Shown in pieces: positions 1 to 17,398 of a DNA stretch of 64,000 bases. The position numbers and the translations under genes were made by a program. Source of the DNA: Mycobacterium seoulense (GTDB lineage Bacteria; Actinomycetota; Actinomycetes; Mycobacteriales; Mycobacteriaceae); the NCBI RefSeq assembly GCF_010731595.1, contig NZ_AP022582.1, forward strand, positions 62,001-126,000, read 5' to 3'. The notes beneath the pieces were generated by a model. It was not told the origin of the DNA and did not search any database. It was given only the letters and a program-made list of their open reading frames with translations. Position 1 is the first letter of the stretch; every line of letters begins with the position of its first letter.

Positions 1-912
1 CGCCCGAGCACCGATACGAGTTCGCTGGCCGATCTGCCGATCGAGTGGGTCTGCGCTGACCTCGGTTCGGTGGCAGAACTCCGCGATGTGTTCACCGGCG
101 CCGACGTTGTCTTCCATTGCGCCGCATGCGTTTCGACCAGGCGGACGGTCACACCGGCGATCTCGGCGGTCAATGTTGACGCGACTCGAGCCGTCATCGA
201 GGCCGCGATCGCCGTCGGTACGCCGCGGGTCGTCCACACCTCGACCGCGAACACGATCGGACCCACACCCGACGGCACACCAGCCGACGAGCAGACACCA
301 TGGGGCTGGGAGCGTGCCGGGCTGGCCGGCGCTTACCCAGTGACCAAACGGCGCGGCGAAATCCTCGTGCAGCGGGCCTGCGACAAGCTGGATGCAGTCA
401 TCGTCAACCCGACCTACCTGGTAGGCCCGCGCGATGCCAGACCCAGTTCCGGCCGTCTCATCGTCGAGGTCGCCAACCGCAGAATCCCTTATTGGACACC
501 GGGATACAACAATTTCGCGGATGTCTGCGAGGTGGCGCGTGGCATGATCGCCGCGTGGCTGCGCGGAAAACGCGGCGAACGCTACATCCTGGGCGGCCAG
601 GAGCTGACGTATCGCGAGTACATCGAGCGAGTGGCGCATGTGGTCGGGGTCGATCCGCCGCGCAGACGACTGGCCTATCCGGTCGCATGGATAGCAGGCA
701 AGGCCGGCGACCTGTTCGAGGTCGTCACCGGTCGGGAAACCACAGTGAACTCGATGTCTGTCGGATACGCGTTCACCGACCGGTACCGGTACCGGTGCGA
801 CAAGGCGGCGCGAGAGCTGGGCTATGTGGTGGGACCGATTGAACCTGCAATCCGCAACGCGGTCGCGTGGTTTCGCGCTCGAGGCATGATCCCGTCCGGG
901 AACATTCCATGA
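1..912 (+). CDS. NAD(P)-dependent epimerase/dehydratase (extended SDR), 5' truncated by window edge
   Basis: The frame is open from base 1, so the N-terminus with its Rossmann glycine motif lies outside the window; 303 residues remain. Visible extended-SDR features are the segment GADVVFHCAA, a TSTAN strand bearing the catalytic Ser, and the YxxxK pair in AYPVTKRRGE, followed by NPTYLVGPRD. The family includes dihydroflavonol-4-reductase-like, 3-beta-HSD-like and HpnA-like enzymes that oxidise or reduce hydroxyl/keto groups on sugars, sterols or polyketides; the substrate cannot be read from the sequence. It converges on the NRPS gene with a 36-bp gap. A tailoring role for the neighbouring PKS/NRPS product is only inference from proximity. 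Confidence 0.85.
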   Translation, partial: RPSTDTSSLADLPIEWVCADLGSVAELRDVFTGADVVFHCAACVSTRRTVTPAISAVNVDATRAVIEAAIAVGTPRVVHTSTANTIGPTPDGTPADEQTPWGWERAGLAGAYPVTKRRGEILVQRACDKLDAVIVNPTYLVGPRDARPSSGRLIVEVANRRIPYWTPGYNNFADVCEVARGMIAAWLRGKRGERYILGGQELTYREYIERVAHVVGVDPPRRRLAYPVAWIAGKAGDLFEVVTGRETTVNSMSVGYAFTDRYRYRCDKAARELGYVVGPIEPAIRNAVAWFRARGMIPSGNIP

Positions 913-945
913 TGCGCACGCGCCTGTGGGCGCTCCGGAGCATCA
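910..945. terminator. Putative bidirectional terminator between convergent genes
   Basis: The gap between the SDR stop and the NRPS stop contains nested inverted repeats. The outer arms are TGATGC (910-915) and GCATCA (940-945). The inner hairpin is GCGCC-TGTG-GGCGC (920-933), a perfect 5-bp stem with a 4-nt loop. There is no U-tract, which is common for mycobacterial intrinsic terminators. Function is inferred from position. Confidence 0.5.
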
Positions 946-948
946 GCG

Positions 949-3900
949 TCAGAAGCGGTAGGTGGCGCAGCCGACCTGGACCCCCGAGCCGACCGTCACG
1001 ATCAGCGCGATGTCGCCCGGCCGCACCAGCCCGCGCCGCCGGGCTTGTTCCAGCCCGTAGGGCAGGGACGAGGTGAACGGGTCGGCGGCCGACTCGTCAT
1101 CGGCGAGGTCGACGAATCGCGATCTCGGAATGCCGATCTGGGCGCCCAGCTCGTCGAGCGCGGCCGGTGACAGATACGGCGGCAACACGACCGCGATGTC
1201 GGAGGGGTCAAGTCCCTCCAACGCCAAGAGTTCCTTGGCCGCGGAGGGGATACAGCTCAGATAGATGTCGGCGAGGTTGGGGTCGCGGTCGACCTGCAGC
1301 CGGGTCCGGCCGTCGCGGTCCTGTGTGTAGGTGGCAAGCGCCGCGCCGTACTCCGGGTGTTGCTCGAAGATGAAGCGGCCGAAGCCTTCCGTGCCGTCGC
1401 TTCGGCTGACCAGAACGGCCGAGCCGGTCTGGTTGATGCCAATTAGCGGATCGCCGCTTTCGGGGGTGTTGTTTTCTATCTCCGAGGCCACGACCATCGC
1501 ATGTTCAACCTTTCCCGCCCCGATCATCACCGCGGCGACGTGGCAGGCGTTCAGGAAGCCGACTGCGCCGCCCAGGACGTCGAAGGCGAGGGTCTTGGGA
1601 CCGTCCGGCGACTGCACGTCGCCGTTGATGCCGAGTTCGCCGGCGACGAGCGAGGCAACGGCCGGTTCGCTGAGGAAGTCGTCCCGGTAGACGCCGGCGT
1701 GAATGATCAGACCGACTGCCGCGCGATCAAGGCCGCTTTGGTCAAGGCACGCCGTCGCCGCTTGAACCGCGAACTGTATCGAGCTCGGAGCAGTCGATTG
1801 CGCTGCGGGAGCGATGCCCAGGCTGCCGATGCGCACGCGGGGCGTCGCCGGTACATCTCTGCGGGCGCTGGTCCGCATGCTGCGGCCGTGCTGGCCGCCG
1901 GCGCCTCGGCGCATCCGGTCGGGCAGGTCGTCGAAGGTGTACAGCGCGGCACCGACGGTCTGTCCGGAACCGGTGATGGAAAAGACCACGTTGTCTCCGG
2001 AGTTGATCCGGTTGCTGAGGATGTAGTCGTTCAGCGCGACGAAGTGTGTCGTGGTGGCGGTGTTCCCGCGCTCTGCCACGTTGTAGATGGTGTTTCCCCG
2101 GTGGGCTGCCCCTGGTCCGAACATCCGGTTGACGGCGACGACCGCGTCGTTGAGTGACGCCTCGGACGTCTGGTGCATCAAGAGGTGATCACAGGTCTCC
2201 GGGCGCCATCCGTGCCGTTGCATGACCGCAGCGACGTAGGGCACCGCGTGCTTGACTGCGATCGCGGTCTGGGTGACGGAGTCGGTGAGCATGATCGCGC
2301 CGCCATGCGGGGCCTCGGTCGCCTTGGCGATGCACAGTCTGCTGTAGCGACTGAGGGTGGTCATGTCGATGTCGTGGAAGCCGACCCGGTTGTTGGGCCC
2401 GCGCTCAAGGATCACCGCCGCGCCGGCGTCCCCGAGGGTCAGGCACGCAAGGCGGGGGTCCATCGGCCCCTCGATTTCCTTTTGCGCGGTCTCGGTGAGG
2501 TGGCTGATGTATTCGCCGCTGACCACCATGGCGCTCCGAACCAATCCGGTCTGCAGGAATGCGTCCGCCACGGTGATGCCGGTGAACATCCCGGCGCAGG
2601 CGTTGCTGATGTCGAAGGCCAATGCGTTGACGAGGCCGCATTGGTCGCGCAGCCGCGAGGAGGTGCTGGGCTCGAAGGTGAACCGGTGGCCGAGTCCGTC
2701 GCAGCGGGAGATGTTGCAGGCGATGATCAGGTCGATCTCCTCGCGCCGATAGCTGGACCGGGAGAGGCAGTCCTCCGCCGCCTTCCGCGCAAGGTCTATC
2801 GAGAACTCGTCCTGGCCGGCCACCCGCCGGTTCTTGATGCCGGTCAGGCGTTCCAGTGGTATGCGGATTTCGTTGGCGCACTCCGCCATGACCGTCTTGG
2901 TCGACACCGTTCGCGCCGGGAGGTACACGCCGAGGCTTTCGATCACCGTGTTTCGCTTATCCTCGGGTGTGGCTTGCACCGGATTCGCAGGGGCGGGCGC
3001 CGTCAGGTCCGCCTCGGCGGGGCTATCGCGCCGATCCGTTGCCTCGCCGGCGATCGGGCCGTATTCGGTGGCGAGCTCGGCGATCGTGCCGTAGACGAAC
3101 ATCGACTCCGGTCGCAGGGGCAGGCCCGCCGCGTTCGCCCGGACCGCCACTTCCAGGCTCTGGGTCGAGGCGCCGCCGAGGGCGAAGAAGTCGTCGTTGA
3201 CGCCGACCCGTTCCAGACCCATTACCTCGCACCAGATCTCGGCCAGAACCTGTTCGGTGGGCGTGCGCGGAGCCACGAACACCGGCTCCTGCGGTCCCGA
3301 TGCGCTGTCGGCTGCCATCAAGGCCTTGCGGTCCACCTTTCCGCTCGACGTGAGCGGCAGCGCGTCCGTCACCTCGAAGACCGCGGGCACCATGGCGGCG
3401 GGAAGCAAGTCAATCAGGAAGCGGCGCAACTCCGCCGTCGACGGCGCGCCGCCGCCGGCCGGCACGACATGCGCGACCAGGATGAGGTTTCCGCGGCTGT
3501 CGGTTCTGATCACCACCGCGTTCTCGGCCACCGCGGGGTGTTGCGCCAGCGCTGCCTCCACCTCGCCCGGCTCGATCCGGAAGCCGTGGATCTTGACCTG
3601 GAAGTCGATGCGCCCCAGGTAATCGATGTTGCCGTCGGGCAGATACCTGGTCAGGTCGCCGGTGCGGTAGAGCCGCTCACCCGGGTGCTCCGCGAAAGGA
3701 TCGGCCACGAAGATGGCGGCGGTCAGGTCCGGCCGGTTGAGGTAGCCGCGGCCGAGCCCCACGCCGCCGATGTACAGCTCGCCGGGCACGCCGACCGGCA
3801 CCGGTTGCAGGTGCGCGTCCAGGATGTAGGCGCGGATGTTGGCGATCGGTCGCCCGATCGGCACCAGCGTGCCGGATTCGCCTCGCGCGCAGTGAAAGTG

Positions 3901-6259
3901 GGTGACGTCGATCGCCGCCTCGGTGGGCCCGTAGAGGTTGTAGAGCTCGGCGTCCAGCGTGGCCAGGAAGTGGTCGCGCAGGTCGTACGGCAGCGCCTCG
4001 CCGCTGCAGAACACCTGGCGCAGTGCGGTGCACCCGGCCACCCCGGGCTCGGCGAGGAACCGGCGCATCATCGACGGCACGAAATGCATTGTGGTGACGC
4101 GCTGTTCGACGATGGTCCGAACCAGGTACGCGGCATCCTTGTGGCCCTCGGGTTTTGCTATGACCACCCGGGCGCCGACGATCAGGGGCCAGAAGAGCTC
4201 CCAGACGGATGGGTCGAAGCTCACCGGAGTCTTGTGCAGCACCCGGTCCTCGGGGGTCAGCCGGTAGGCGTCCTGCATCCACAACAGCCGGTTGCGGATC
4301 CCGGCGTGAGTGTTGAGCGTTCCCTTCGGCTTACCCGTGGAACCGGACGTGTGGATGACGTAGGCGAGGCTTGCCGGTGACGTCTCGGCGGTGGGGGCGG
4401 CGTCCTCGCCCGACGGTGCCGACGGCAGGTCCAGGCAGAGCCGGTGACCGGTGAAGCCGGGCGGCAGATGCACCAGATTGCTCTGGTGGGTGACGCAGAC
4501 CGGCGCTTGCGGTACGTCGTCCAGCATCGTGGCCATGCGCTGCGCGGGCTGCGCCGAGTCGAGCGGCATGAAGGCGCCACCCGCCTTGAGGACGCCCAGC
4601 ACCGCCACCACCAGGTCCTCGGAGCGGTCCAGCAGGACGGGCACGACGACCTCGGGGCCCACGCCGAGCTGCCGCAGCCGGTGTGCGAGACCGTTGGCCC
4701 GGCGGTCGAGCTCCGCATAGGTCAACTCGCGGTCACCACACGTCACCGCGACGGCATCCGGGGTGCGCACGACTGTGGCCGCGACCATCTCGTGCAAGCA
4801 GGCCGGGGCGTCATAGGCGGCCTCGGTTTGATTCCAGGCGCGCTGCTGACGGCGCTCCCCGTCGGTGAGCAGCGGCAGCTGCGAGACCCGCCGGCCGGGA
4901 TCGGCGACGATACCGGCGAGGAGCGTGACAAAGTGCCCGGCCAGCCGCTCGATCGTCCCGGCCTCGAAGAGGTCGGTGTTGTACTGCAGGACACCGGACA
5001 GCTTCCCGTCGCGTTCGCCTATCTCCATCATCAGGTCGAACGGCGCGCCACCCTGCCCGACATGAAGCGTCTCGAGCGGCAGCCCCCCGCGTTGCGGGTC
5101 CGGGTCGTCGGAGAAGCGGCGCGTCTGTTCCCAGGCGAACGAGACCTGGAACAGTGGCGTGCGGCGCGGGTCGCGCACCGGCCGAAGCCGCTCGACGAGC
5201 AGCGCGAAGGGATAGTCCTGGTGTTCGAGGGCGCCCTGCACGGTGTCCTTGATGCGGCCGAGCAGGGCCATGAACGTCGGGTCGTCGTGCAGGTCGGCGC
5301 GCAGGGCGACCGGATTGGTGAGGTAGCCGACCAGATCCTCCAGCACGACCCGGTCGCGGCACGCGAAAGGTGAGCCGATGACCACCTCGCCCTGTCCGCT
5401 GTAGCGGTGCAGCAACGCGGCGTAGGCCGCCAGCAGCGTCATGTAGGGAGTCGCACCCACGCGTCGGCCCAGTTGAATGATCCCGGCCGTCACCGTGTCG
5501 TCGACGGTGAACCGGTGCACGGTGCCGGGGTAGGTCTGGACGGCCGGTCGCGGTCGGTCGGTGGGCAGTTGGAGGACCGGGAGTTCGCCGGCCAACTGCT
5601 CACGCCAATAGGTCCAGAGGTCGTCTCCTTCGGCACCCGCGAGCATGCGGGCCTGCTGGTCGGCGTAGTCGACGAAGCTTTCCGCGGGCGGCGGGGGTGG
5701 GGCCGCACCGTGCTCGGCGGCGTAGAGCAGGCGCAGCTCGTCGAGAATGACGTCGATGGACCAGAAGTCGACGGCGATGTGATGCAAACCCAAGAGCAAT
5801 ACATGTTCCTCGGGGGTGCGCTCCAGCAGCGTCAGCCGCAGCACCGGGCCGGTGTACAGGTCGAAAGGACGGTCGGTCTCCCGGCGGATCCACTCGTCGA
5901 CCCCGGGCTCACCGGAACCGAGATGGTGCCTTGCGATGCGCACCGGCCAGTGCGGATGAACGAGTTGGACCGGTTGCCCGTCGCGCTCGGCGTACGTGGT
6001 CCGAAGCGTCGGATGCCGGTCGACGAGTGCCTGGGCCGCGCGTTCCAGCGCCGGCACATCGAGCTCGCCGCTGATCCGCCCGGCATACGTGACGTTGTAG
6101 GCGGCGCTGGCCGGTGCGAGTTTGTGGATGAACCACATGGATCGCTGTCCGTACGACATCGGATGCGCCGAGGCCGATTGCTCGGCTTCCGCCATCAGCA
6201 GCTGGGACAGCAGCGCGCGCTTTTTCTCGGGAGACAGACCGGAGATGTCGATGGACTTA

Positions 6260-6267
<8 letters not shown>
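949..6267 (-). CDS. NRPS module C-A(Ser-like)-PCP fused to a KAS III / inactive KAS III pair
   Basis: 1,772 residues. A condensation domain (about 35-470) carries HHIAVDFWS. An adenylation domain (about 490-1000) has HTSGSTGKPKG, NLYGPTEAAID, YRTGD and the A10 lysine in SSGKVDRKAL. The carrier domain has its pantetheine serine in FALGGAST (about 1030). Reading the A-domain pocket by eye gives D-P-W-H-F-S-L-I-D, close to the serine code. The last third is not a thioesterase: a full KAS III domain (about 1105-1450) has Cys in NACAG, His in LMHQTS and Asn in RGNTATTT; then a KAS III-like domain (about 1475-1772) lacks all three catalytic residues. The ATG start overlaps the upstream PKS stop by 8 bases, implying coupled translation. 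The KAS III part may offload or condense the acyl-aminoacyl chain; that is inference. Confidence 0.9.
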
Positions 6268-14221
<7,954 letters not shown>

Positions 14222-14223
14222 GA

Positions 14224-15309
14224 CTATGACCCTCCGAACGCCAGCGCCGGGTCGACCGCCACCGCGCGCCGCACGCCGGCCAAGCTCGCCAGCAGACCGA
14301 TCACCACCGCGGTCGCCACCAACGACAGGAAGGTCGAGGTGGTCACCACCACGAGCATCGGAAACAGCGGGCCGAGCACCACCGCCAGCAGCCCACCGAG
14401 GACCGCGGCGACCAACGCGACGAGCACTGCCTGTAGCGCGAGCCCGGTGAGCACCGAGTGGCTGGGGACGCCGAGGGCTTTGAACACCGCGAAGTCGCGG
14501 GTGCGCTCCAGCGCGGAGAGATAGATCAGCGATCCCACGATCATCGCCGCCACTCCCCACAGCAGAATTGCCATGTAGAACATCGCCAGGCGAGCCCCGT
14601 GCAGCGGGCGGACCATGTCGTCGATCGCAGCGCGGCGGTCCGCGGCGCGATAGCCGGAGGGTATTTGGGCGAGTGTGCCGCGCACACCGATGGCGGAGAC
14701 CACCGGCTGCGCGGAAAACATCAACCGCTGCGCCCCCGCAACGGTCAGAAACGCATTGGGTTGGCCTGCGAGCGTGGTCGACTTGTCGACCAGCCCGACG
14801 ATCCGCAGCATCTCCGAACCCATCTCGACGTCGCCACCAACGGGTCGCCCCAGCGTGTTCGACATGGCGACTTCACCGGGATTCGACGGTGCCCGCCCCG
14901 CAACGATCGGCGGCATCGCTTGGTCGGGCACGCCGTAGACGTTCACGTTTTGCGGCGAGCGCCGATCTTGCAGGATCGTGTTGCCATAGACCACCGGGAT
15001 CGCCGATGCGACGCCCGGGAGCCGTGCGATCGCCTGTACTTCCGCCTCCGGGAACCTCGATGAACCCATGAACGGACCCACTGCGCCCGTCTGGATGAGG
15101 TAGGTGTCAATGCCCATCGAGTCGACCACACGCTGCGCCTCGACACGAAAACCGTGCGTCAGCCCGGTCAGGATGAGGGTCAGCGCAAATACCATTCCGG
15201 TGCCGACGGCCGCGATGATGAAGCGTCGCAGGCGCCACTGCATGTCCCGGAACGCGGTGATCAGCATTGGCGCGCACAGCCGTTTTCGCAGGTCACCAAT
15301 AGATCCCAC
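14224..15309 (-). CDS. FtsX-like (DevC/MacB-type) ABC permease
   Basis: 361 residues from a GTG preceded by GGAGGT (5-base spacing); a longer in-frame reading exists but lacks such a site. The first membrane segment follows MQWRLRRF (IIAAVGTGMVFALTLILTG). A large extracytoplasmic MacB-PCD-like region comes next, then three C-terminal helices around AMFYMAILLWGVAAMIVG, LQAVLVALVAAVLGG and LSLVATAVVIGLL, with the coupling segment FAVFKALGVPS typical of FtsX permeases. It ends 2 bases before the ATPase start, so permease and ATPase form one transporter. It most likely exports the product of the downstream FAAL-PKS-NRPS or moves a lipid intermediate; the substrate is inferred from linkage only. 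Confidence 0.85.
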   Translation of the reverse strand: MGSIGDLRKRLCAPMLITAFRDMQWRLRRFIIAAVGTGMVFALTLILTGLTHGFRVEAQRVVDSMGIDTYLIQTGAVGPFMGSSRFPEAEVQAIARLPGVASAIPVVYGNTILQDRRSPQNVNVYGVPDQAMPPIVAGRAPSNPGEVAMSNTLGRPVGGDVEMGSEMLRIVGLVDKSTTLAGQPNAFLTVAGAQRLMFSAQPVVSAIGVRGTLAQIPSGYRAADRRAAIDDMVRPLHGARLAMFYMAILLWGVAAMIVGSLIYLSALERTRDFAVFKALGVPSHSVLTGLALQAVLVALVAAVLGGLLAVVLGPLFPMLVVVTTSTFLSLVATAVVIGLLASLAGVRRAVAVDPALAFGGS

Positions 15310-15422
15310 CCTCGACCTCCGATCTGAGTTCCTTGCAACAATGTCGGCTGGACGGTGGCTCGCGTAGAGCCGAAGGGCCTTTATCGGACATGACCTACGC
15401 CTCGTTTTCGCAGGCCAGGCGG

Positions 15423-15441
15423 GGCTCAACGTGGTTGAGCC
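15423..15441. promoter_or_regulatory. Perfect inverted repeat GGCTCAAC-GTG-GTTGAGCC
   Basis: Two perfectly complementary 8-base arms are separated by GTG, 114 bases upstream of the permease start. The symmetry and position fit a repressor operator; a hairpin is also possible. Which protein binds is unknown. Confidence 0.5.
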
Positions 15442-15609
15442 GTTCTTGGGTCGCCCTGCGAGGCTGTCCGCATGTTTCGCCGCGCGATCAGGGCGAGTGA
15501 CGCGTCGAAACGCCTTGGGCGAGAACATCGCCCGGTGTGGAGGGCTCGTTCAACTCGACGACCACCCGGGCGGAGCCCACTCCAGGGCGCGACGCTAAGC
15601 CGAGTGCCC

Positions 15610-15635
15610 TCAGCGGCTACCGTTGAATCGCTTGG
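15610..15635 (+). repeat. 26-bp repeat, copy 1
   Basis: Matches the copy at 16361-16386 at 25 of 26 positions; the shared core is TACCGTTGAATCGCTTGG. It lies about 300 bases upstream of the permease start. Confidence 0.8.
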
Positions 15636-15758
15636 CATTACCGGCGCGGGAAGGCGACTCTCATAACGAGTTACCCGGCTCCCATGAGGAAAATCCTGCC
15701 CCCGCTACCAGGTAGAACGGCGGCCCGGAACTACTGTGGGGGCTGTTTTCGTGCCCGC

Positions 15759-16247
15759 CTAGCGGGGCAGCACGGCCTCGATGGCGCTGATGACCTCCGG
15801 GGCGTCGGGCTCGGTGCGGGGCCGAAATCGGTGAACCACCTCACCGCCGGGTGCGATGAGGAACTTCTCGAAGTTCCACTGGATGTCTCCCGCCTCGCCG
15901 GCGGAATCGGCGGCTTTGGTCAGCTCGGCGTAGAGCGGGTGCCGGTCGGCGCCGTTGACGTCGGTCTTCGCCAGCAGCGGGAACGTCACCCCGTAGGTCG
16001 TCGAACAGAACTCTCCGATCTCCTGGGCCGTGCCCGGCTCCTGGCCCATGAACTGGTTGCAGGGGACGCCGACGACCGTGAGGCCGCGGTCACCATAGTC
16101 CTTCGCCAGTTTCTCCAGCGCCGTGTACTGCGGGGTCAGTCCGCACTTGGAGGCCACGTTCACGACCAGCGTTGCGCCGTCGGACAATTCGGCCAGCGTG
16201 GTGGGCCGGCCATCGAGGGTGGCCAGTGGGATGTCTTTGAGAGTCAC
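15759..16247 (-). CDS. Glutathione-peroxidase-family peroxidase
   Basis: 162 residues from a GTG, the normal length for the short GPx family. The peroxidatic cysteine is in NVASKCGLTPQY (Cys, not selenocysteine). The conserved GVPCNQFMGQEPG and the Trp/Asn motif WNFEKFLIAPGGEVV are present, so the Cys-Gln-Trp-Asn tetrad looks complete. Members reduce hydroperoxides. As mycobacteria lack glutathione, thioredoxin or another thiol is the likely reductant (family knowledge). It is a single-gene unit flanked by copies of the 26-bp repeat, which suggests regulation shared with the PKS operon and the TetR gene, but it could be an independent oxidative-stress gene. Confidence 0.9.
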   Translation of the reverse strand: MTLKDIPLATLDGRPTTLAELSDGATLVVNVASKCGLTPQYTALEKLAKDYGDRGLTVVGVPCNQFMGQEPGTAQEIGEFCSTTYGVTFPLLAKTDVNGADRHPLYAELTKAADSAGEAGDIQWNFEKFLIAPGGEVVHRFRPRTEPDAPEVISAIEAVLPR

Positions 16248-16360
16248 GCCGACGACGCTAACGCAATGTGGCCAGAACCACCGAGAGTCGGCTCAACTGC
16301 CGCCACCCGTTCGGGTAGTGAGATGAAAAGTAGGGGTGGACACCTCGCTAACCTGCGGCG

Positions 16361-16386
16361 TCAGCGGTTACCGTTGAATCGCTTGG
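16361..16386 (+). repeat. 26-bp repeat, copy 2
   Basis: Second copy, about 75 bases upstream of the TetR start. This copy contains the exact palindrome CGGT-T-ACCG (16366-16374), which has one mismatch in copy 1. Candidate autoregulatory operator of the TetR protein; inference. Confidence 0.7.
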
Positions 16387-16459
16387 GTTCTAGCTGGGTG
16401 GGAGGGGACTTGTCGGTATTTCAGCCGGTCGTGGCGTTGCCCGGCGGAATAACTTAGCC

Positions 16460-17134
16460 GTGGCGAGCCCCTCGGCCGACACGACTCGGCGCCAGATCAT
16501 TCGGGCCGCCGCGCATCAGTTCGCGCGGCGGCCCTATCACGAGGTCGGTCTCGACGACATTCTCGCCGAGGCCCGGCTGACCAAAGGTGCGCTGTATTTC
16601 CATTTCAACTCGAAATACGCGTTGGCGCTCGCGGTCATCGACGAGCAGACCGCCGCGGCGACCGACTCCGTGCAAGACCTGCTGACGCGGGGGCTGTCCG
16701 GCTTGGAGACCCTCATCGACTTCTCGTTTCTGGTGGCCGTGCAGGACATCAGGTCGGATCTGTTCAGGGCGGCGTTGAACCTGATCGAGTCGGTGGGGCA
16801 ATCGGAAGGGCGGCATCGGATTTTGTTCGGCCAGTGGATCAAAGCCTTGGCCGCAGTCGTCGAGCAAGCCATCGGTGAGGGCGACATCTCCGAAGGCTGT
16901 GCCCCCGAGGGCCTGGGACGGATGATGTTGTCCGTGCACATGGGGCTCCGAAAGACGAGCAGCCTGGACGACCCGCAGCGATTCTTGTACGACCTGCAGA
17001 AGTGCTGGACCCTGCTGATGAGCGGAATTCTGCAGCCCGACCGCCACGAGTACTTCGAGCAATTCCTCCGGCGGCGTACCGCGCTTGCCGTGCAGAAGAC
17101 GCCGGTGCTGCGTAGCGGGAGCGCGGTCGGTTAG
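16460..17134 (+). CDS. TetR-family regulator, butyrolactone-receptor-like
   Basis: 224 residues from GTG. The N-terminal HTH (about 8-55) reads RRQIIRAAAHQFARRPYHEV then LDDILAEARLTKGALYFHF, SKYALA; the GALYFHF helix and following SK..LA resemble ArpA/ScbR-type gamma-butyrolactone receptors more than generic TetR proteins. The C-terminal ligand domain is variable. It faces away from the peroxidase and PKS operon, and a copy of the 26-bp repeat lies in its promoter. Likely a ligand-responsive repressor of itself and possibly the PKS/NRPS operon. The ligand is unknown and the receptor resemblance was judged by eye. Confidence 0.85.
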   Translation: MASPSADTTRRQIIRAAAHQFARRPYHEVGLDDILAEARLTKGALYFHFNSKYALALAVIDEQTAAATDSVQDLLTRGLSGLETLIDFSFLVAVQDIRSDLFRAALNLIESVGQSEGRHRILFGQWIKALAAVVEQAIGEGDISEGCAPEGLGRMMLSVHMGLRKTSSLDDPQRFLYDLQKCWTLLMSGILQPDRHEYFEQFLRRRTALAVQKTPVLRSGSAVG

Positions 17135-17148
17135 GCGATCGGATCGCC
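17134..17148. terminator. Inverted repeat at the TetR stop, possible terminator
   Basis: GGCGATC-G-GATCGCC begins at the last base of the TetR stop codon. It could form a short stem or be a 15-bp operator palindrome. No T-run follows. Confidence 0.35.
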
Positions 17149-17398
17149 GTCGCGGCGCCCGCCGATCACGGTCGAGCTTCCGCGCCGATTGGATTGGTGT
17201 ACCGCCAATTCCGCGTGTGGCCACCGGTCTGCACGTCCGGGTGCGGCGACTCGCGATTCTGCGAACGCCGGTTCGCACGAGTGGCGGCGGTCAAGGTACA
17301 TTCCTGTGGCGTTCGTTATTGGATGTGTGTACAGAGCCCCTCGCAGGGGATAGGTTTCGCCGCGGCACCGGGACGCGGCGCAGAGGTGAGGGGCACTG

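Larger units (their letters stand above)
15310..15758. other. Intergenic region upstream of permease-PKS-NRPS operon
   Basis: This 449-bp stretch has no convincing gene. It holds a perfect 19-bp inverted repeat (15423-15441) and one copy of a 26-bp repeat (15610-15635) that recurs before the TetR gene. It is the natural place for the promoter and operators of the minus-strand operon and for the 3' end of the peroxidase transcript. No clear -10/-35 was assigned. Confidence 0.6.

Noticed and set aside
776..798. Short tandem GGTACC/CCGGTA pattern in the SDR gene
   Set aside because: Only three units encoding DRYRYR in frame; a chance low-complexity coding stretch, not an array or operator.
2173..4380. 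735-codon plus-strand open frame opposite the NRPS
   Set aside because: Composition is that of an antisense shadow of high-GC coding sequence; no family motifs, and the minus strand has unmistakable C-A-PCP signatures.
14222..14560. N-terminal extension of the ABC-FAAL-PKS frame
   Set aside because: The extra 113 residues are Arg/Gly-rich and lie over the permease coding region; GTG at 14221 with GGAGGG is a far better start.
15310..15528. N-terminal extension of the FtsX-like permease
   Set aside because: Residues are basic and non-conserved-looking, while GTG at 15309 has a GGAGGT site and leads directly into the FtsX start.
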